Position numbers and translations under genes: made by a program. The notes under the pieces are model-generated. The model did not search any database, was not told the origin of the DNA, and was given only the letters and a program-made list of their open reading frames with translations. This document shows positions 52,620 through 62,214 of a stretch of 64,000 bases of DNA, in pieces. Position 1 is the first letter of the stretch. Each line of letters opens with the position of its first letter. Origin of the DNA: Hyphomicrobiales bacterium (GTDB taxonomy: Bacteria > Pseudomonadota > Alphaproteobacteria > Rhizobiales > Rhizobiaceae); NCBI GenBank assembly GCA_900468285.1, contig UBTF01000002.1, forward strand, positions 236,890 to 300,889, given 5' to 3'.

Positions 52620-53792
52620 TCAGGGTGCAGAAGCCATCTGCATCTTGAGTTTGGTGGCAGCTCGGGCGTAGCCACCCTCTCCCCCATCGACGAAATGCAT
52701 ATGATCTTTCGACAAGGGAGACGGCACGATACAGGTCATCAGCGCCGTATCCTGTTCATGCAGCCCGTAGAAGCAGATTCCTTCCCTTGCAGCACCTTCA
52801 AGCCGTGACTTGATCTTCTTCAGCCTCTCGCCATCGACATCGACGGTCATTTTCAGGCCATCATCGAATTTACGGAAATCCGTATTGCTGGCAACGGCGC
52901 GTTTGTATTGAATGGGGTCAAACCGGCCAACCGGCTTTTTCAACGCGTAGAGGACTGCGATCAGCACCGTCTGAAACATGACCCAAGCACCATTTCGCAG
53001 CTGTGATACGCGGTCGCGGTAAGCTGAAAGAGCACTCGCTTCCAGCAACAGGCCCTCGCGAATGAAGCCGAGCGCCGGCCCTTCGACCGGTATCGGATGT
53101 CCGCCTCGTCCGTCTTCATTCGCCAGAGCCACGATCTCGGCAACGATTTCCCGGAATGCCAGCTCATCGCCTTTGGGTCCAGGCAGTGCAATTATCGATA
53201 CGACGTGTCCTTGAGTTGCCTTTATCGGATTCCAGCGACAGGAAAGGCCGGTCAAATCCGGACGCTCACCCTTGCCCGCTTGCTGGATGAGAAAAGCTCC
53301 CTGCTTCATCTGCTCGTCAGCCCAGTGGTTGCCGCCGCCGGAGAACATGGCGTAGGAAACATCCGGGCTGGCCTTGAGCCGCGCCACGCGCACATCCAGA
53401 CCGTTGTCACGAATGGCCGAAACGGGCACGATGGCAGCACGCAGTGTCAGGCCGATATCGTCAGCCACCCAGCTCTGCACTTTCGACAGCGCCTCGCGCG
53501 CCGCCTCGATCTGTTGCGATGGAATGGCGATTGCGGCGCCGTCCCCTCCAAAGACGAAGGGTAGATCGTGACGTCCCAGCGCGTTGAGGACGCCGGAAAT
53601 GACGCCAGCCCCGGCCATGTTGACCGCCTTGTAACGTCCGGCATCGATAGCGCCGGTCGAATCGATGACATCAGCCAGCGCCAATGCCCAGCCATCCGGC
53701 AAGGCACGATAAAGCGTGGGGTCGGCCACATCTTCGAAATGCAGGAAGACCGGCAGGTTTTTCAAAAATTCGTCGTCAGGCGATATCATCAT
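52620..53792 (-). CDS. DUF3095 family protein
   Basis: A 390-residue soluble protein matching DUF3095. ALADVIDSTGAIDAGRYKAVNMAGAGVISGVL (about 38-70) and LPFVFGGDGAAIAIP (about 77-91) resemble the metal-binding strands of class III nucleotidyl cyclases, with D in LADVIDST and the GGDG motif. Later, MFSGGGNHWADEQMK and LSCRWNPI are conserved. Whether it makes a cyclic nucleotide is not established. It is convergent with nolR and divergent from the branched-chain amino acid binding protein. Confidence 0.82.
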   Translation of the reverse strand: MMISPDDEFLKNLPVFLHFEDVADPTLYRALPDGWALALADVIDSTGAIDAGRYKAVNMAGAGVISGVLNALGRHDLPFVFGGDGAAIAIPSQQIEAAREALSKVQSWVADDIGLTLRAAIVPVSAIRDNGLDVRVARLKASPDVSYAMFSGGGNHWADEQMKQGAFLIQQAGKGERPDLTGLSCRWNPIKATQGHVVSIIALPGPKGDELAFREIVAEIVALANEDGRGGHPIPVEGPALGFIREGLLLEASALSAYRDRVSQLRNGAWVMFQTVLIAVLYALKKPVGRFDPIQYKRAVASNTDFRKFDDGLKMTVDVDGERLKKIKSRLEGAAREGICFYGLHEQDTALMTCIVPSPLSKDHMHFVDGGEGGYARAATKLKMQMASAP

Positions 53793-54073
53793 GACATTAT
53801 CCTACTCCGTGCGACGAAAAGCCAGATATATCGCTGGATTGAGGGGCGGCCAGGCCGGCGCATTTCCCTCACAGAGGATTTACGCTGACAAGGCGGATTT
53901 GGATCAAACACGACTTGCGAAATCGCGTCCGGCGAGTATGACGGGAAAAGGATGTCGGAAGTCAAACATGAAACGACACCGTGTTGCCTGGAGGTACGGC
54001 TGATCTGCGCTGTCCAAAGCGCCCGTCCTCCCGCGATTCATCCGGGACACGCCCAAACCAAGGAGAGACCAGA

Positions 54074-55180
54074 ATGAAACTCAAGATTCTATCGGGCCTG
54101 ACGCTCGCCGCTTCGGTTGCCTTCGCACCATTGGCCCATGCAGAGATCGTCATCGGTCTTATTGCACCATTGACGGGTCCGGTTGCAGCATACGGCGATC
54201 AGGTGAAGAACGGCGCGCAGACCGCAGTCGACGTCATCAACAAGAACGGCGGCATTCTGGGCGAACAGGTCGTGTTGAAGCTGGCCGATGATGGTGGCGA
54301 ACCCAAGCAGGGTGTATCGGCCGCCAACCAGCTGGTTGCAGAAGGCATTCGCTTCGTCGTCGGTCCGGTCACGTCGGGTGTCGCCATTCCCGCTTCGGAC
54401 GTCTTTGCCGAGAACGGCATCCTGATGGTAACGCCGACAGCGACCGCTCCTGACCTGACAAACCGCGACCTGTGGAACGTGCTGCGCACCTGCGGTCGCG
54501 ACGACCAGCAGGCCGAAGTCGCCGGCAAGCTGGTTCTGGCACAGTTGAAGGACCGCCGCATCGCCATCATCCACGACAAGGGCGCATACGGCAAAGGCCT
54601 CGCGGACTCCTTCAAGAAGACCCTCAATGACGGTGGCGTGACGGAAGTCTTTTATGATGCCCTGACACCGGGCGAGAAGGATCTGAGCGCGCTCACGACG
54701 CGCCTCAAGTCCGAGAATGTCGACGTCGTCTATTTCGGCGGCTACCACCCGGAAGCCGGTCTTCTGGTTCGCCAGTTGAATGATTCCGGCGCGAAGGCAA
54801 CGGTTATCGGCGGTGACGGCCTCTCCAACTCCGAATTCTGGAGCATTGGCGGCAATGCAGCAGCTGGTACCATCTTCACCAATGCAGCCGACGCCACCAA
54901 GAGCGCTGATTCCAAGGCGGCAGCAGACGCGCTGAAGGCAGCCAATATTCCTGCTGAAGCCTTCACGCTCAATGCCTACGCCGCTGTAGAAGTACTGAAG
55001 GCCGGTATCGAGAAGGCTGGAAGTGCAGAGGATTCTGAAGCCGTTGCAAAGGCTCTGAAATCCGGCGAAGGCGTTCCAACAGCCATCGGCAAGCTGACCT
55101 ATGGCGAAACCGGCGACCTCAGCTCGCAGGCGTTCTCACTGTACAAGTGGGAAAACGGCAAGATCGTTTCCGCAGAATAA
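54074..55180 (+). CDS. Branched-chain amino acid ABC transporter, binding protein
   Basis: A 368-residue periplasmic binding protein of the LivJ/LivK type. Signal peptide [22 protein letters not shown], then [40 protein letters not shown] at the mature start, [36 protein letters not shown] for ligand contact and [20 protein letters not shown] in the second lobe. AAGGAGAGA precedes the ATG at 54074. It stands alone, with permease and ATPase genes missing, and ends at a strong terminator. It likely serves a general amino acid or GABA-type importer encoded elsewhere. Confidence 0.92.
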   Translation: MKLKILSGLTLAASVAFAPLAHAEIVIGLIAPLTGPVAAYGDQVKNGAQTAVDVINKNGGILGEQVVLKLADDGGEPKQGVSAANQLVAEGIRFVVGPVTSGVAIPASDVFAENGILMVTPTATAPDLTNRDLWNVLRTCGRDDQQAEVAGKLVLAQLKDRRIAIIHDKGAYGKGLADSFKKTLNDGGVTEVFYDALTPGEKDLSALTTRLKSENVDVVYFGGYHPEAGLLVRQLNDSGAKATVIGGDGLSNSEFWSIGGNAAAGTIFTNAADATKSADSKAAADALKAANIPAEAFTLNAYAAVEVLKAGIEKAGSAEDSEAVAKALKSGEGVPTAIGKLTYGETGDLSSQAFSLYKWENGKIVSAE

Positions 55181-55202
55181 GACGCGGTGCTATTGAGAGA
55201 CG

Positions 55203-55238
55203 TAACCGGGTGCGACCTTCGCGCCCGGTTATTTTTTT
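55203..55238 (+). terminator. Intrinsic terminator of the binding protein gene
   Basis: TAACCGGG (55203-55210) pairs with CCCGGTTA (55224-55231), with additional CG pairs inside, followed by seven T (55232-55238). Confidence 0.92.
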
Positions 55239-55343
55239 GGGGCTTCAATCAATCATGCCCCGTCATTGCAGATTGCGGAACTGGACAAGCCATGGGCAGG
55301 TCTGGCTTACTCTGCAGCACAAGAAACCCGGATGAGGTACAGA

Positions 55344-57053
55344 ATGGCATCGGCACTCGCGCGCAAGATCGATCAGGGAACAGCTCGGGAAAAAGCCGAT
55401 ATCGTTTTGAAAGGTGGCCGCTTCTTCGATCTGGTGACCGGCGAACTGGTGGCGTCAGACATCGCGATCTGCGGTGATACGATCATCGGTACCTGCGAGA
55501 ATTACGAGGGCGTCGACGTTATCGACATCACCGGCAAGATCGTCGTGCCCGGCTTTATTGATACGCATCTTCATATCGAATCGTCTCTGGTCACACCGCA
55601 TGAATTTGACCGATGCGTGCTTCCCTATGGCGTGACCACGGTCATCTGCGACCCGCATGAAATCGCCAATGTTTTAGGCGCAGAGGGCATCCAGTTCTTC
55701 CTGGATTCGTCGCTGGAAACGATCATGGACATCCGCGTGCAGCTCTCCTCCTGCGTGCCCGCCACCCATCTGGAAACATCCGGCGCGGATTTGCCGATTG
55801 AAAAGCTTCTGCCATTTCGCCAGCATCCAAGCGTCATCGGCCTTGCCGAGTTCATGAATTTTCCCGGTGTCATCCACAAGGACCCGGTCTGTATGGCCAA
55901 GCTCGAGGCGTTCCAGGGCCAGCACATAGACGGCCATGCACCGCTTTTGTCGGGCACCGGCTTGAACGGCTACCTGTCAGCGGGGATCCGCACCGAGCAT
56001 GAATGCACGACGGCAACCGAAGCGCTGGAGAAAATCCGCAAGGGAATGCATATTCTGGTCCGCGAGGGCTCGGTTTCCAAGGACCTCCACGCGCTGATGC
56101 CGCTGATTACGGAGCGGCTTTCCCCCTATCTGGCTCTGTGCACGGATGATCGCAACCCGCTCGACATAGCCGAACAGGGCCACCTCGATTACATGATCCG
56201 CACTGCCATCGCGAATGGTGTCGAGCCGCTTGCCATCTATCGCGCCGCCTCGATTTCTGCTGCCCGGGCTTTCGGCCTGCGGGACCGTGGCCTTGTCGCT
56301 CCGGGCTGGCGCGCGGATCTCGTCGTTATCGATACGCTGCAGAACTGCAAGGCAAGTATGGTCTTTTCCGCCGGTCGCCGGGTTACGGATGAGCTTTTTG
56401 CCAGCCGCAAGCCCGTGCAGCCGGTCGGTCTCGACAGCGTAAAAGCGCGGCCGGTGCAGGCGTCGCATTTCGGCGTCGCAGCAACGGAGGGCGAAACGCG
56501 CGTTATCGGCGTCATGCCGGGCAAGATCATCACGGAACATCGCCGCTATACCCTTCCTACGGATGGAAACCAGACGAGCATCGATCTGGAGAATGATATC
56601 ATCAAGGTCGCGGTCATCGAACGCCACGGCAAGAATGGCAATCACGCAAATGGTTTCGTGCAGGGGTTCGGTCTCAAGAAGGGGGCGATTGCCTCCACCG
56701 TCGGCCATGACAGCCATAATATCTGCGTCGTCGGCGTCAGCGAGGATGACATGGCGCAAGCCGCAAACCGCCTGGGTGAAATCAAGGGCGGCTTCGTGGT
56801 GGTTGAAGATGGCAAGATCACCGGCGAGATTGCCCTGCCCGTTGCAGGCCTCATGAGCCTTGAACCTTACGAGACCGTGCGTGACACGCTCCACAGCTTG
56901 CGAAAGGCGGCCTACGCGCTCGGGACAACCCTGGAAGAACCTTTCCTGCAGGTGGCATTCCTGCCCCTGCCCGTCATTCCCCATTTGAAGATATCGGACA
57001 TGGGGATGGTGGATGTTGATCAGTTTGCACTGATAGACACTGTTTCCAAGTAA
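55344..57053 (+). CDS. ade: Adenine deaminase
   Basis: A 569-residue amidohydrolase that converts adenine to hypoxanthine for purine salvage. Metal-site motifs are [22 protein letters not shown] (about 65-86, HxH), [15 protein letters not shown] (about 98), the [11 protein letters not shown] region (about 192) and [13 protein letters not shown] (about 264). The C-terminal AdeC domain includes [16 protein letters not shown] (about 456). GAGGT lies 6 nt before ATG 55344; a 26-codon extension lacks conservation. It is a single gene, preceded by a terminator. Confidence 0.94.
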   Translation: MASALARKIDQGTAREKADIVLKGGRFFDLVTGELVASDIAICGDTIIGTCENYEGVDVIDITGKIVVPGFIDTHLHIESSLVTPHEFDRCVLPYGVTTVICDPHEIANVLGAEGIQFFLDSSLETIMDIRVQLSSCVPATHLETSGADLPIEKLLPFRQHPSVIGLAEFMNFPGVIHKDPVCMAKLEAFQGQHIDGHAPLLSGTGLNGYLSAGIRTEHECTTATEALEKIRKGMHILVREGSVSKDLHALMPLITERLSPYLALCTDDRNPLDIAEQGHLDYMIRTAIANGVEPLAIYRAASISAARAFGLRDRGLVAPGWRADLVVIDTLQNCKASMVFSAGRRVTDELFASRKPVQPVGLDSVKARPVQASHFGVAATEGETRVIGVMPGKIITEHRRYTLPTDGNQTSIDLENDIIKVAVIERHGKNGNHANGFVQGFGLKKGAIASTVGHDSHNICVVGVSEDDMAQAANRLGEIKGGFVVVEDGKITGEIALPVAGLMSLEPYETVRDTLHSLRKAAYALGTTLEEPFLQVAFLPLPVIPHLKISDMGMVDVDQFALIDTVSK

Positions 57054-57093
57054 CGAAGGATAAATAATATAAAGCTTTGCTCATGTTAAATTA

Positions 57094-57121
57094 AGACAGT
57101 TCTGCTAATACTAAACTGTCT
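57094..57121. repeat. Inverted repeat upstream of the HD-GYP gene
   Basis: AGACAGTT (57094-57101), 12-base spacer, AACTGTCT (57114-57121), 28 bases before the HD-GYP start. It could be an operator or a short hairpin in the leader. Confidence 0.5.
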
Positions 57122-57148
57122 GATGGAGTATTTCTACCGGAGCTCTTT

Positions 57149-58099
57149 GTGGCTGTAACAAGAATTGATAAATCACAACTCAAGATCGGAATGTTCGTCG
57201 AGGCTATAGAAGGCGCCTGGCAGGACAGTCCGACACTTGGAAGGCGTTTTACAATTCGCTCCGGGCATGAAATAGACATGATCCGCAACAGTAATGTCAG
57301 CGCAGTCTTCATCAATACGGCCTTGGGCCGCAGTATATCCTCTGCGGACCATCCTTCCAGAGCCGGAAATATTGGAACCGCGAGCAAACACGAAAAGCTG
57401 CAGACCTCCCGAAAAATCCAGGCCCAGGCAGCCGAAGCCCGATCCCTGATCGAGGACGTCTTCGAGGGGCGCATCCTGAAGGCTGAAGCCTTTACGCCGC
57501 TGGTTGAGGATGTGGCGCGCACGATGGAAGAAAACCCGTCGCTCTATATCGGCATGTCGCGTATGCGGTCGCGCGATAATGCAACGTTCGTACATTCCCT
57601 TGCCGTTGCGGCCCTGCTGCTCCATTTCGGGCGATCCATGCACATGGATGACGAAAGTGTCGAGCAACTGTGCATGGCGGGCATTCTCCATGACATCGGC
57701 AAACTGACCATTTCCAAGGAGGTCCTTCAGAAACAAGGACCCTTGAGCGCCGCTGAGCGCGATTTGATGGAGCAGCATCCCCAGCGCGGCTACGACCTCT
57801 TGTCCACCCACGCCAAGATGCCGCAGCTCGTCCTCGACATCTGTCGCTCCCATCATGAAAGGCCCGACGGGAAGGGCTACCCGGACAAGCTGAAGGGCGC
57901 GGAAATCGGTACGGAAGTGCGCATGAGCACCATCTGCGACGTCTTCGACGCCCTTACCTCGGCGCGCCCCTACAAGAAGGGCTGGTCATCGCAGCAGGCC
58001 TTGAGCTGGATGATGTCCCGCGAAGACCAGTTCGACAAGGCGCTGCTGTGGCAGTTCATTCTCAGTCTCGACCCTGAGATGACGAAGGGTATCCTGTAG
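57149..58099 (+). CDS. HD-GYP domain cyclic-di-GMP phosphodiesterase
   Basis: A 316-residue protein. The N-terminus (about 1-110, starting VTRIDKSQLKIGMFVEAIEGAW) is a DUF3391 domain; the rest is an HD-GYP domain with FVHSLAVAALLLHFG, GILHDIGKLTISKEVL (HD near residue 180) and the full SHHERPDGKGYPDKLKGAEI motif (HHExxDGxGYP near 235), so catalysis looks intact. It should hydrolyse cyclic-di-GMP and affect motility or surface attachment. It starts with GTG at 57149 with GGAG at good distance. No receiver domain, so the signal is unknown. Confidence 0.92.
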   Translation: MAVTRIDKSQLKIGMFVEAIEGAWQDSPTLGRRFTIRSGHEIDMIRNSNVSAVFINTALGRSISSADHPSRAGNIGTASKHEKLQTSRKIQAQAAEARSLIEDVFEGRILKAEAFTPLVEDVARTMEENPSLYIGMSRMRSRDNATFVHSLAVAALLLHFGRSMHMDDESVEQLCMAGILHDIGKLTISKEVLQKQGPLSAAERDLMEQHPQRGYDLLSTHAKMPQLVLDICRSHHERPDGKGYPDKLKGAEIGTEVRMSTICDVFDALTSARPYKKGWSSQQALSWMMSREDQFDKALLWQFILSLDPEMTKGIL

Positions 58100-58110
58100 C
58101 GCAAGCCGCG

Positions 58111-59778
58111 CTACGCAACAGTCCCGCAAAAGACATCGAGCCCATCCAGCTTCACCACTGCACCATCAAAAAGCGGTTCAAAGCCCGGCATTTCCAATGC
58201 TTCGCGGACTTTCAAGTCTGCCGGAATTAGAAATTCTGCTGGCTCGCGCGTCAGGTTGAAGACAAACAGCAGCGTTTCGGTGCCCTTGTGGCGGGTAAAG
58301 GCCAGCACGTCCTGTTGCGTGTCCAGAAACACCATATCGCCGTCACGCAGCGCGGCATGGCGCTTGCGGAAGGCCAGCACGGCTTTGTAGTGGTTCAAAA
58401 CCGAGTCCGGTTTGCGCTCCTGCCCATCTGCAGCCAGCATGGCGTGTGCATAAGGCACCGGCAGCCATGGCTTCTCGGCGGTCGTAAAGCCGGCATTGCG
58501 GCCTCCGGTTTCCCACACCATCGGCGTTCTGCATCCGTCACGACCCTTGAAGGCTGGCCAGAAGCGAATGCCGTAGGGGTCACGCAGGTCTTCGAAGGCC
58601 AGTTCCGCCTCGGTCAGCGCCAGCTCTTCACCCTGATAGAGGCAGATGGAGCCGCGCAACGTGGCCAGCACGCAAAATGCCAGCTTGGCGACACGGTTCT
58701 GCTCCTGATTGCTTTCGGCAAAGCGGCTGAGATGGCGCACCACATCATGATTCGAGAATGCCCAGCAGACCCAGCCATCGGTCACGGCCTTCTGGAAACC
58801 GGCGACAGCACCGCGAATGTGGCTCGCGGAAAAATCCGGCGATAGAAGGTCGAAGGTGTAGCACATGTTGAGCTTGTCACCGTCTGCGGTGTAGGCCGCC
58901 ACGGTTTTCAGAGACCGGGCGCCATCGCCGACCTCGCCCACGGTCATGCGTCCCTCATATTCGTCCAGCAATGCGCGAAACCGCCGGAGAAAGTCGATGT
59001 TCTCAACCTGCGTCTTGTCGTGGATGTGGCTCTGCATCCCGTAAGGGTTCACGTCAGGTGCATCAAGACCTGCATCGTCGCTGTCTGGTTCGTGCGGCGG
59101 GTTATCGCGCAGCAGCTTGTCATGGAAATAGTAGTTCACAGTATCAAGGCGGAAGCCATCCACACCGCGATCGAGCCAGAAGCGCACCGTTTCCAGAAGA
59201 GCATCCTGGACTTCCCTATTGTGAAAATTCAGGTCCGGCTGAGAGGCCAGGAAGTTGTGCATGTAATATTGCTTGCGCACGCCATCCCATTCCCAGGCGG
59301 GGCCGCCGAAAACGGAAAGCCAGTTATTGGGCGCGGTGCCGTCCGGCTTTGGATCTGCCCAGACATACCAGTCTGCCTTCGAATTCGTGCGGCTGACACG
59401 GCTGTCCATGAACCACGGGTGCTGGTCGGATGTGTGGGAGATGACCTGATCGATGATGATCTTCAGCCCCAGACGGTGCGCTTCGGCCACCAGAGTATCG
59501 AAATCTTCCAGGGTTCCGAACATCGGATCGACATTGCAATAATCCGAGACGTCATAACCCATGTCTGCCATGGGCGATGTGAAGAACGGGGAAAGCCAGA
59601 TGCCATCCACACCCAGCGAAGAAATATAGGGCAGACGTTTGGTGATGCCGGGAAGGTCACCATATCCATCGCCCGTCGTATCCTGAAAGGAACGAGGATA
59701 GACTTGATAAATGACCGCTCCCCTCCACCAATCCTTACGATCTGCAACGGCTGGGGTGGAGGCATTCGGGTCCGGCAT
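58111..59778 (-). CDS. GH13 alpha-glucosidase
   Basis: A 555-residue cytoplasmic alpha-glucosidase releasing glucose from sucrose, maltose or related alpha-glucosides; it resembles AglA of rhizobia. The order of conserved regions is normal: WWRGAVIYQVYPRSFQD at the start, IIIDQVISHTSDQHPWF (region I), DGFRLDTVNYYFHD with the nucleophile aspartate (region II), MTVGEVGDG with the acid/base glutamate (region III), and CWAFSNHDVVRHLSR (region IV). GGAG before ATG 59778 fixes the start; a long upstream extension overlaps the divergent kinase gene. It lacks a neighbouring sugar ABC importer. Confidence 0.93.
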   Translation of the reverse strand: MPDPNASTPAVADRKDWWRGAVIYQVYPRSFQDTTGDGYGDLPGITKRLPYISSLGVDGIWLSPFFTSPMADMGYDVSDYCNVDPMFGTLEDFDTLVAEAHRLGLKIIIDQVISHTSDQHPWFMDSRVSRTNSKADWYVWADPKPDGTAPNNWLSVFGGPAWEWDGVRKQYYMHNFLASQPDLNFHNREVQDALLETVRFWLDRGVDGFRLDTVNYYFHDKLLRDNPPHEPDSDDAGLDAPDVNPYGMQSHIHDKTQVENIDFLRRFRALLDEYEGRMTVGEVGDGARSLKTVAAYTADGDKLNMCYTFDLLSPDFSASHIRGAVAGFQKAVTDGWVCWAFSNHDVVRHLSRFAESNQEQNRVAKLAFCVLATLRGSICLYQGEELALTEAELAFEDLRDPYGIRFWPAFKGRDGCRTPMVWETGGRNAGFTTAEKPWLPVPYAHAMLAADGQERKPDSVLNHYKAVLAFRKRHAALRDGDMVFLDTQQDVLAFTRHKGTETLLFVFNLTREPAEFLIPADLKVREALEMPGFEPLFDGAVVKLDGLDVFCGTVA

Positions 59779-59942
59779 GGGCAATCTCCGTTCAATTTGT
59801 GCAGAGCATATAAAGCCCACGTCAATTCGTAAACGCCAAAGACGTTCCATGACACACCACGACGGACACAGGGTATCGTGCCCTTGCCACCACGCGGCAA
59901 GCATCGTAATGGCGGAACGTCGATTTTCGGGAGGCAAATGCG

Positions 59943-60860
59943 ATGGGTGGACGGCTTCTTTCTGTTGGCGAATGCATGGTGGAACTGTCGCAGGCGGGCG
60001 ATGGCCTGCTGCGTAAGGGCTTTGCCGGAGATACTCTGAACACCGCGTGGTATGCACGCGCCTGCCTCCCGTCCGAATGGAAAGTCGAATTCTTCACCGC
60101 TTTGGGCGATGATCCGCTTTCTGCTGAAATGCTGTCATTCATCGACAAGGCAGGCATCGAAACAGGCAGTGTCGCCCGCATCACCGGCGGCACGCCAGGC
60201 CTTTATCTCATCAACCTGAAGGATGGAGAGCGCACCTTCAGCTATTGGCGCAACGCGTCCGCCGCGCGCAAGCTCGCGATCGATGCCAACCACCTGCGGG
60301 CCACCGTCGAGGAAGCCGATCTCATCTATTTTTCAGGCATAACACTGGCGATTCTCGAAAATTCGCTGGCCGTCGATACGTTTCTGTCAGAGCTGCGCCG
60401 CGCCAGAGCTTCGGGAAAACAGGTCGTCTTCGATCCCAATATCCGGCCGCGCCTGTGGGCGGACAAGCGCACGATGCTGGACACCATCACCGCCGGTGCG
60501 CGGGCCGCAACGCTCGTCATGCCGAGCTTTGACGATGAGACGGTGAATTTTGGCGATGCCGATATCGATGCAACAATTGCTCGCTACCGTGCGCTTGGCG
60601 TTTCCCAACTGGTGGTCAAGGATGGCGCCAAGGGCGCAACACTTGATTTCGGCGGCGAGCGCAGCCACGCCCCCGCCACGCAGGCCATCTCCGTCGTGGA
60701 TACCACGAGTGCGGGCGACAGCTTCAACGGCGCCTTCCTTTCCAGACTGGTAACAGGCAGGACACCGCAGGAGGCTGCCATCTTCGCGGCAAAGGTTGCG
60801 GCAACCGTTATCGGCCACCACGGGGCGCTGATTGAGCCCGCCTCGCTGCCGCACGACTGA
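59943..60860 (+). CDS. kdgK: 2-keto-3-deoxygluconate kinase (PfkB family)
   Basis: A 305-residue sugar kinase. LSVGECMVELSQAGDGLLRKGFAGDTLNTAWYARACL at the N-terminus matches KDG kinases. The PfkB ATP-site motif is DTTSAGDSFNGAFLSRL near residue 255, with catalytic Asp in AGDS. KDG kinase phosphorylates 2-keto-3-deoxygluconate for the Entner-Doudoroff route after pectin or uronate breakdown. GGGAGG lies upstream. It is divergent from the alpha-glucosidase and followed by the glycosyltransferase after 91 bases. Confidence 0.88.
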   Translation: MGGRLLSVGECMVELSQAGDGLLRKGFAGDTLNTAWYARACLPSEWKVEFFTALGDDPLSAEMLSFIDKAGIETGSVARITGGTPGLYLINLKDGERTFSYWRNASAARKLAIDANHLRATVEEADLIYFSGITLAILENSLAVDTFLSELRRARASGKQVVFDPNIRPRLWADKRTMLDTITAGARAATLVMPSFDDETVNFGDADIDATIARYRALGVSQLVVKDGAKGATLDFGGERSHAPATQAISVVDTTSAGDSFNGAFLSRLVTGRTPQEAAIFAAKVAATVIGHHGALIEPASLPHD

Positions 60861-60879
60861 ACTCTGCAGTGACATGAAG

Positions 60880-60897
60880 CTGTAACACACCTGTCGC
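60880..60897 (+). promoter_or_regulatory. Candidate Pho box
   Basis: CTGTAAC (60880-60886), four bases, CTGTCGC (60891-60897): two 7-mers spaced 11 bases apart as in PhoB sites (CTGTCAT-N4-CTGTCAT), 55 bases upstream of the glycosyltransferase start. Confidence 0.5.
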
Positions 60898-60951
60898 ATA
60901 CACGCGGTGACCCGGCACAACGGGTTTCGCGAGCGCGGAGGTCCGCACAGC

Positions 60952-62022
60952 ATGACCAGAATAACCATCGTCACAGATGCATGGCATCCACAGGTCAATG
61001 GCGTTGTTCGTTCCATCGAGAACACCAACACCGAACTGGAGCGTATGGGCGTGGAGGTCTGCATGGTGACCCCACAGAATTTTCACTCCGTTCCCTGCCC
61101 CACCTATCCGGAAATCCGCCTGTCCGTGGCGGGCTATCGGCGGGTATCCCGCGCTATCGAAAAAAGCCAGCCATCCTACGTCCATATCGCCACCGAAGGA
61201 CCGCTGGGCTTCATGGCGCGGCGCTGGTGCATCAAGCACAATATGCGCTTTTCGACCAGCTATCACACGCGCTTCCCGGAATATGTCGCTGCCCGTTTTC
61301 CCATTCCCGAAAGCTGGCTCTACGCCTTTGTCCGCTGGTTCCATAATGGCGGCAGCGCCTGCATGGTGGCGACGCCCAGCCTCGAAACGGAGCTCGATGC
61401 ACGCGGCGTCAAGAACCTGCGGCGCTGGAGCCGCGGGATCGATGCCGACATGTTCTATCCGCGCAAGAAGATCGCCCAGCCATTCGAGCTGCCGCGCCCC
61501 ATCTTCATGACGGTTGGCCGCGTTTCCGTTGAAAAGAACCTGCCCGAGTTTCTGGACCTCGACCTGCCGGGATCGAAGGTCGTCGTGGGTGACGGCCCTG
61601 CCCGCGCTGAACTTCAGGACAAATATCCGGACGTGCTCTTTACCGGCGTAAAGACCGGCGAAGATCTGGCGCAGGCTTATTCTCAGGCCGATGTCTTCGT
61701 GTTTCCATCCAAGACGGACACATTCGGCAACACCATTCTTGAGGCCTTGGCAAGCGGCGTCCCCGTCGCCGCTTTTCCCGTGACGGGTCCGCTGGATATT
61801 CTTGGCGCACATCCGGATGCAGGCCAGTTAAACGTGGATTTGCAGACCGCCTGCCTCGCCGCACTGGATTGTTCTTCGCAGGCCGCGCTTGCGCTGTCCC
61901 GGACCTATTCCTGGGAAAAGGCGTCACGTCAGTTTCTGGACAACGTGACCTCGGCTGCAAGTTCCGGCATACAGGAAGCCCGCGACCGCGCTAGAGCTGG
62001 CGCTACAGCATTTCCCTGTTAA
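60952..62022 (+). CDS. GT4 family glycosyltransferase, probably membrane-lipid type
   Basis: A 356-residue GT4 enzyme. The N-terminal lobe starts MTRITIVTDAWHPQVNGVVRSIENTNTEL, and the C-terminal nucleotide-sugar site includes FMTVGRVSVEKNLPEFL (about 186) and FVFPSKTDTFGNTILEALASGVPVAAFPVTGP (about 247-278) with the E-x7-E element. It resembles the diacylglycerol glucosyl/glucuronosyltransferase group of Agrobacterium, which replaces phospholipids at low phosphate, and a Pho box upstream agrees. Mannosyl transfer is an alternative. GGAGG precedes the ATG at 60952. Confidence 0.82.
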   Translation: MTRITIVTDAWHPQVNGVVRSIENTNTELERMGVEVCMVTPQNFHSVPCPTYPEIRLSVAGYRRVSRAIEKSQPSYVHIATEGPLGFMARRWCIKHNMRFSTSYHTRFPEYVAARFPIPESWLYAFVRWFHNGGSACMVATPSLETELDARGVKNLRRWSRGIDADMFYPRKKIAQPFELPRPIFMTVGRVSVEKNLPEFLDLDLPGSKVVVGDGPARAELQDKYPDVLFTGVKTGEDLAQAYSQADVFVFPSKTDTFGNTILEALASGVPVAAFPVTGPLDILGAHPDAGQLNVDLQTACLAALDCSSQAALALSRTYSWEKASRQFLDNVTSAASSGIQEARDRARAGATAFPC

Positions 62023-62040
62023 TTGGAGCGCCGCACAAAT

Positions 62041-62063
62041 ATCGCCAGATCGGGCGATTTTTT
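62041..62063 (+). terminator. Intrinsic terminator of the glycosyltransferase gene
   Basis: ATCGCC (62041-62046) pairs with GGCGAT (62053-62058), followed by T to 62063. Confidence 0.8.
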
Positions 62064-62214
62064 CAGCGGCGCATGTGGACGAAAGCCCACAAGGCTGTCA
62101 CAAGACGCCTCGGGATGCGACTGCCGCTATCTATAGAGCGGGGTCGGGCTGCTGATTGACGTCAGGCGGCTGCCGCGAGATTACGCTGGCCGTCCTTTTC
62201 CAAAAACCTCGTCG

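Noticed and set aside
53981..54073. 31-codon upstream extension of the amino acid binding protein
   Set aside because: The true start at 54074 has AAGGAGAGA and a normal signal peptide; the extension would abolish export.
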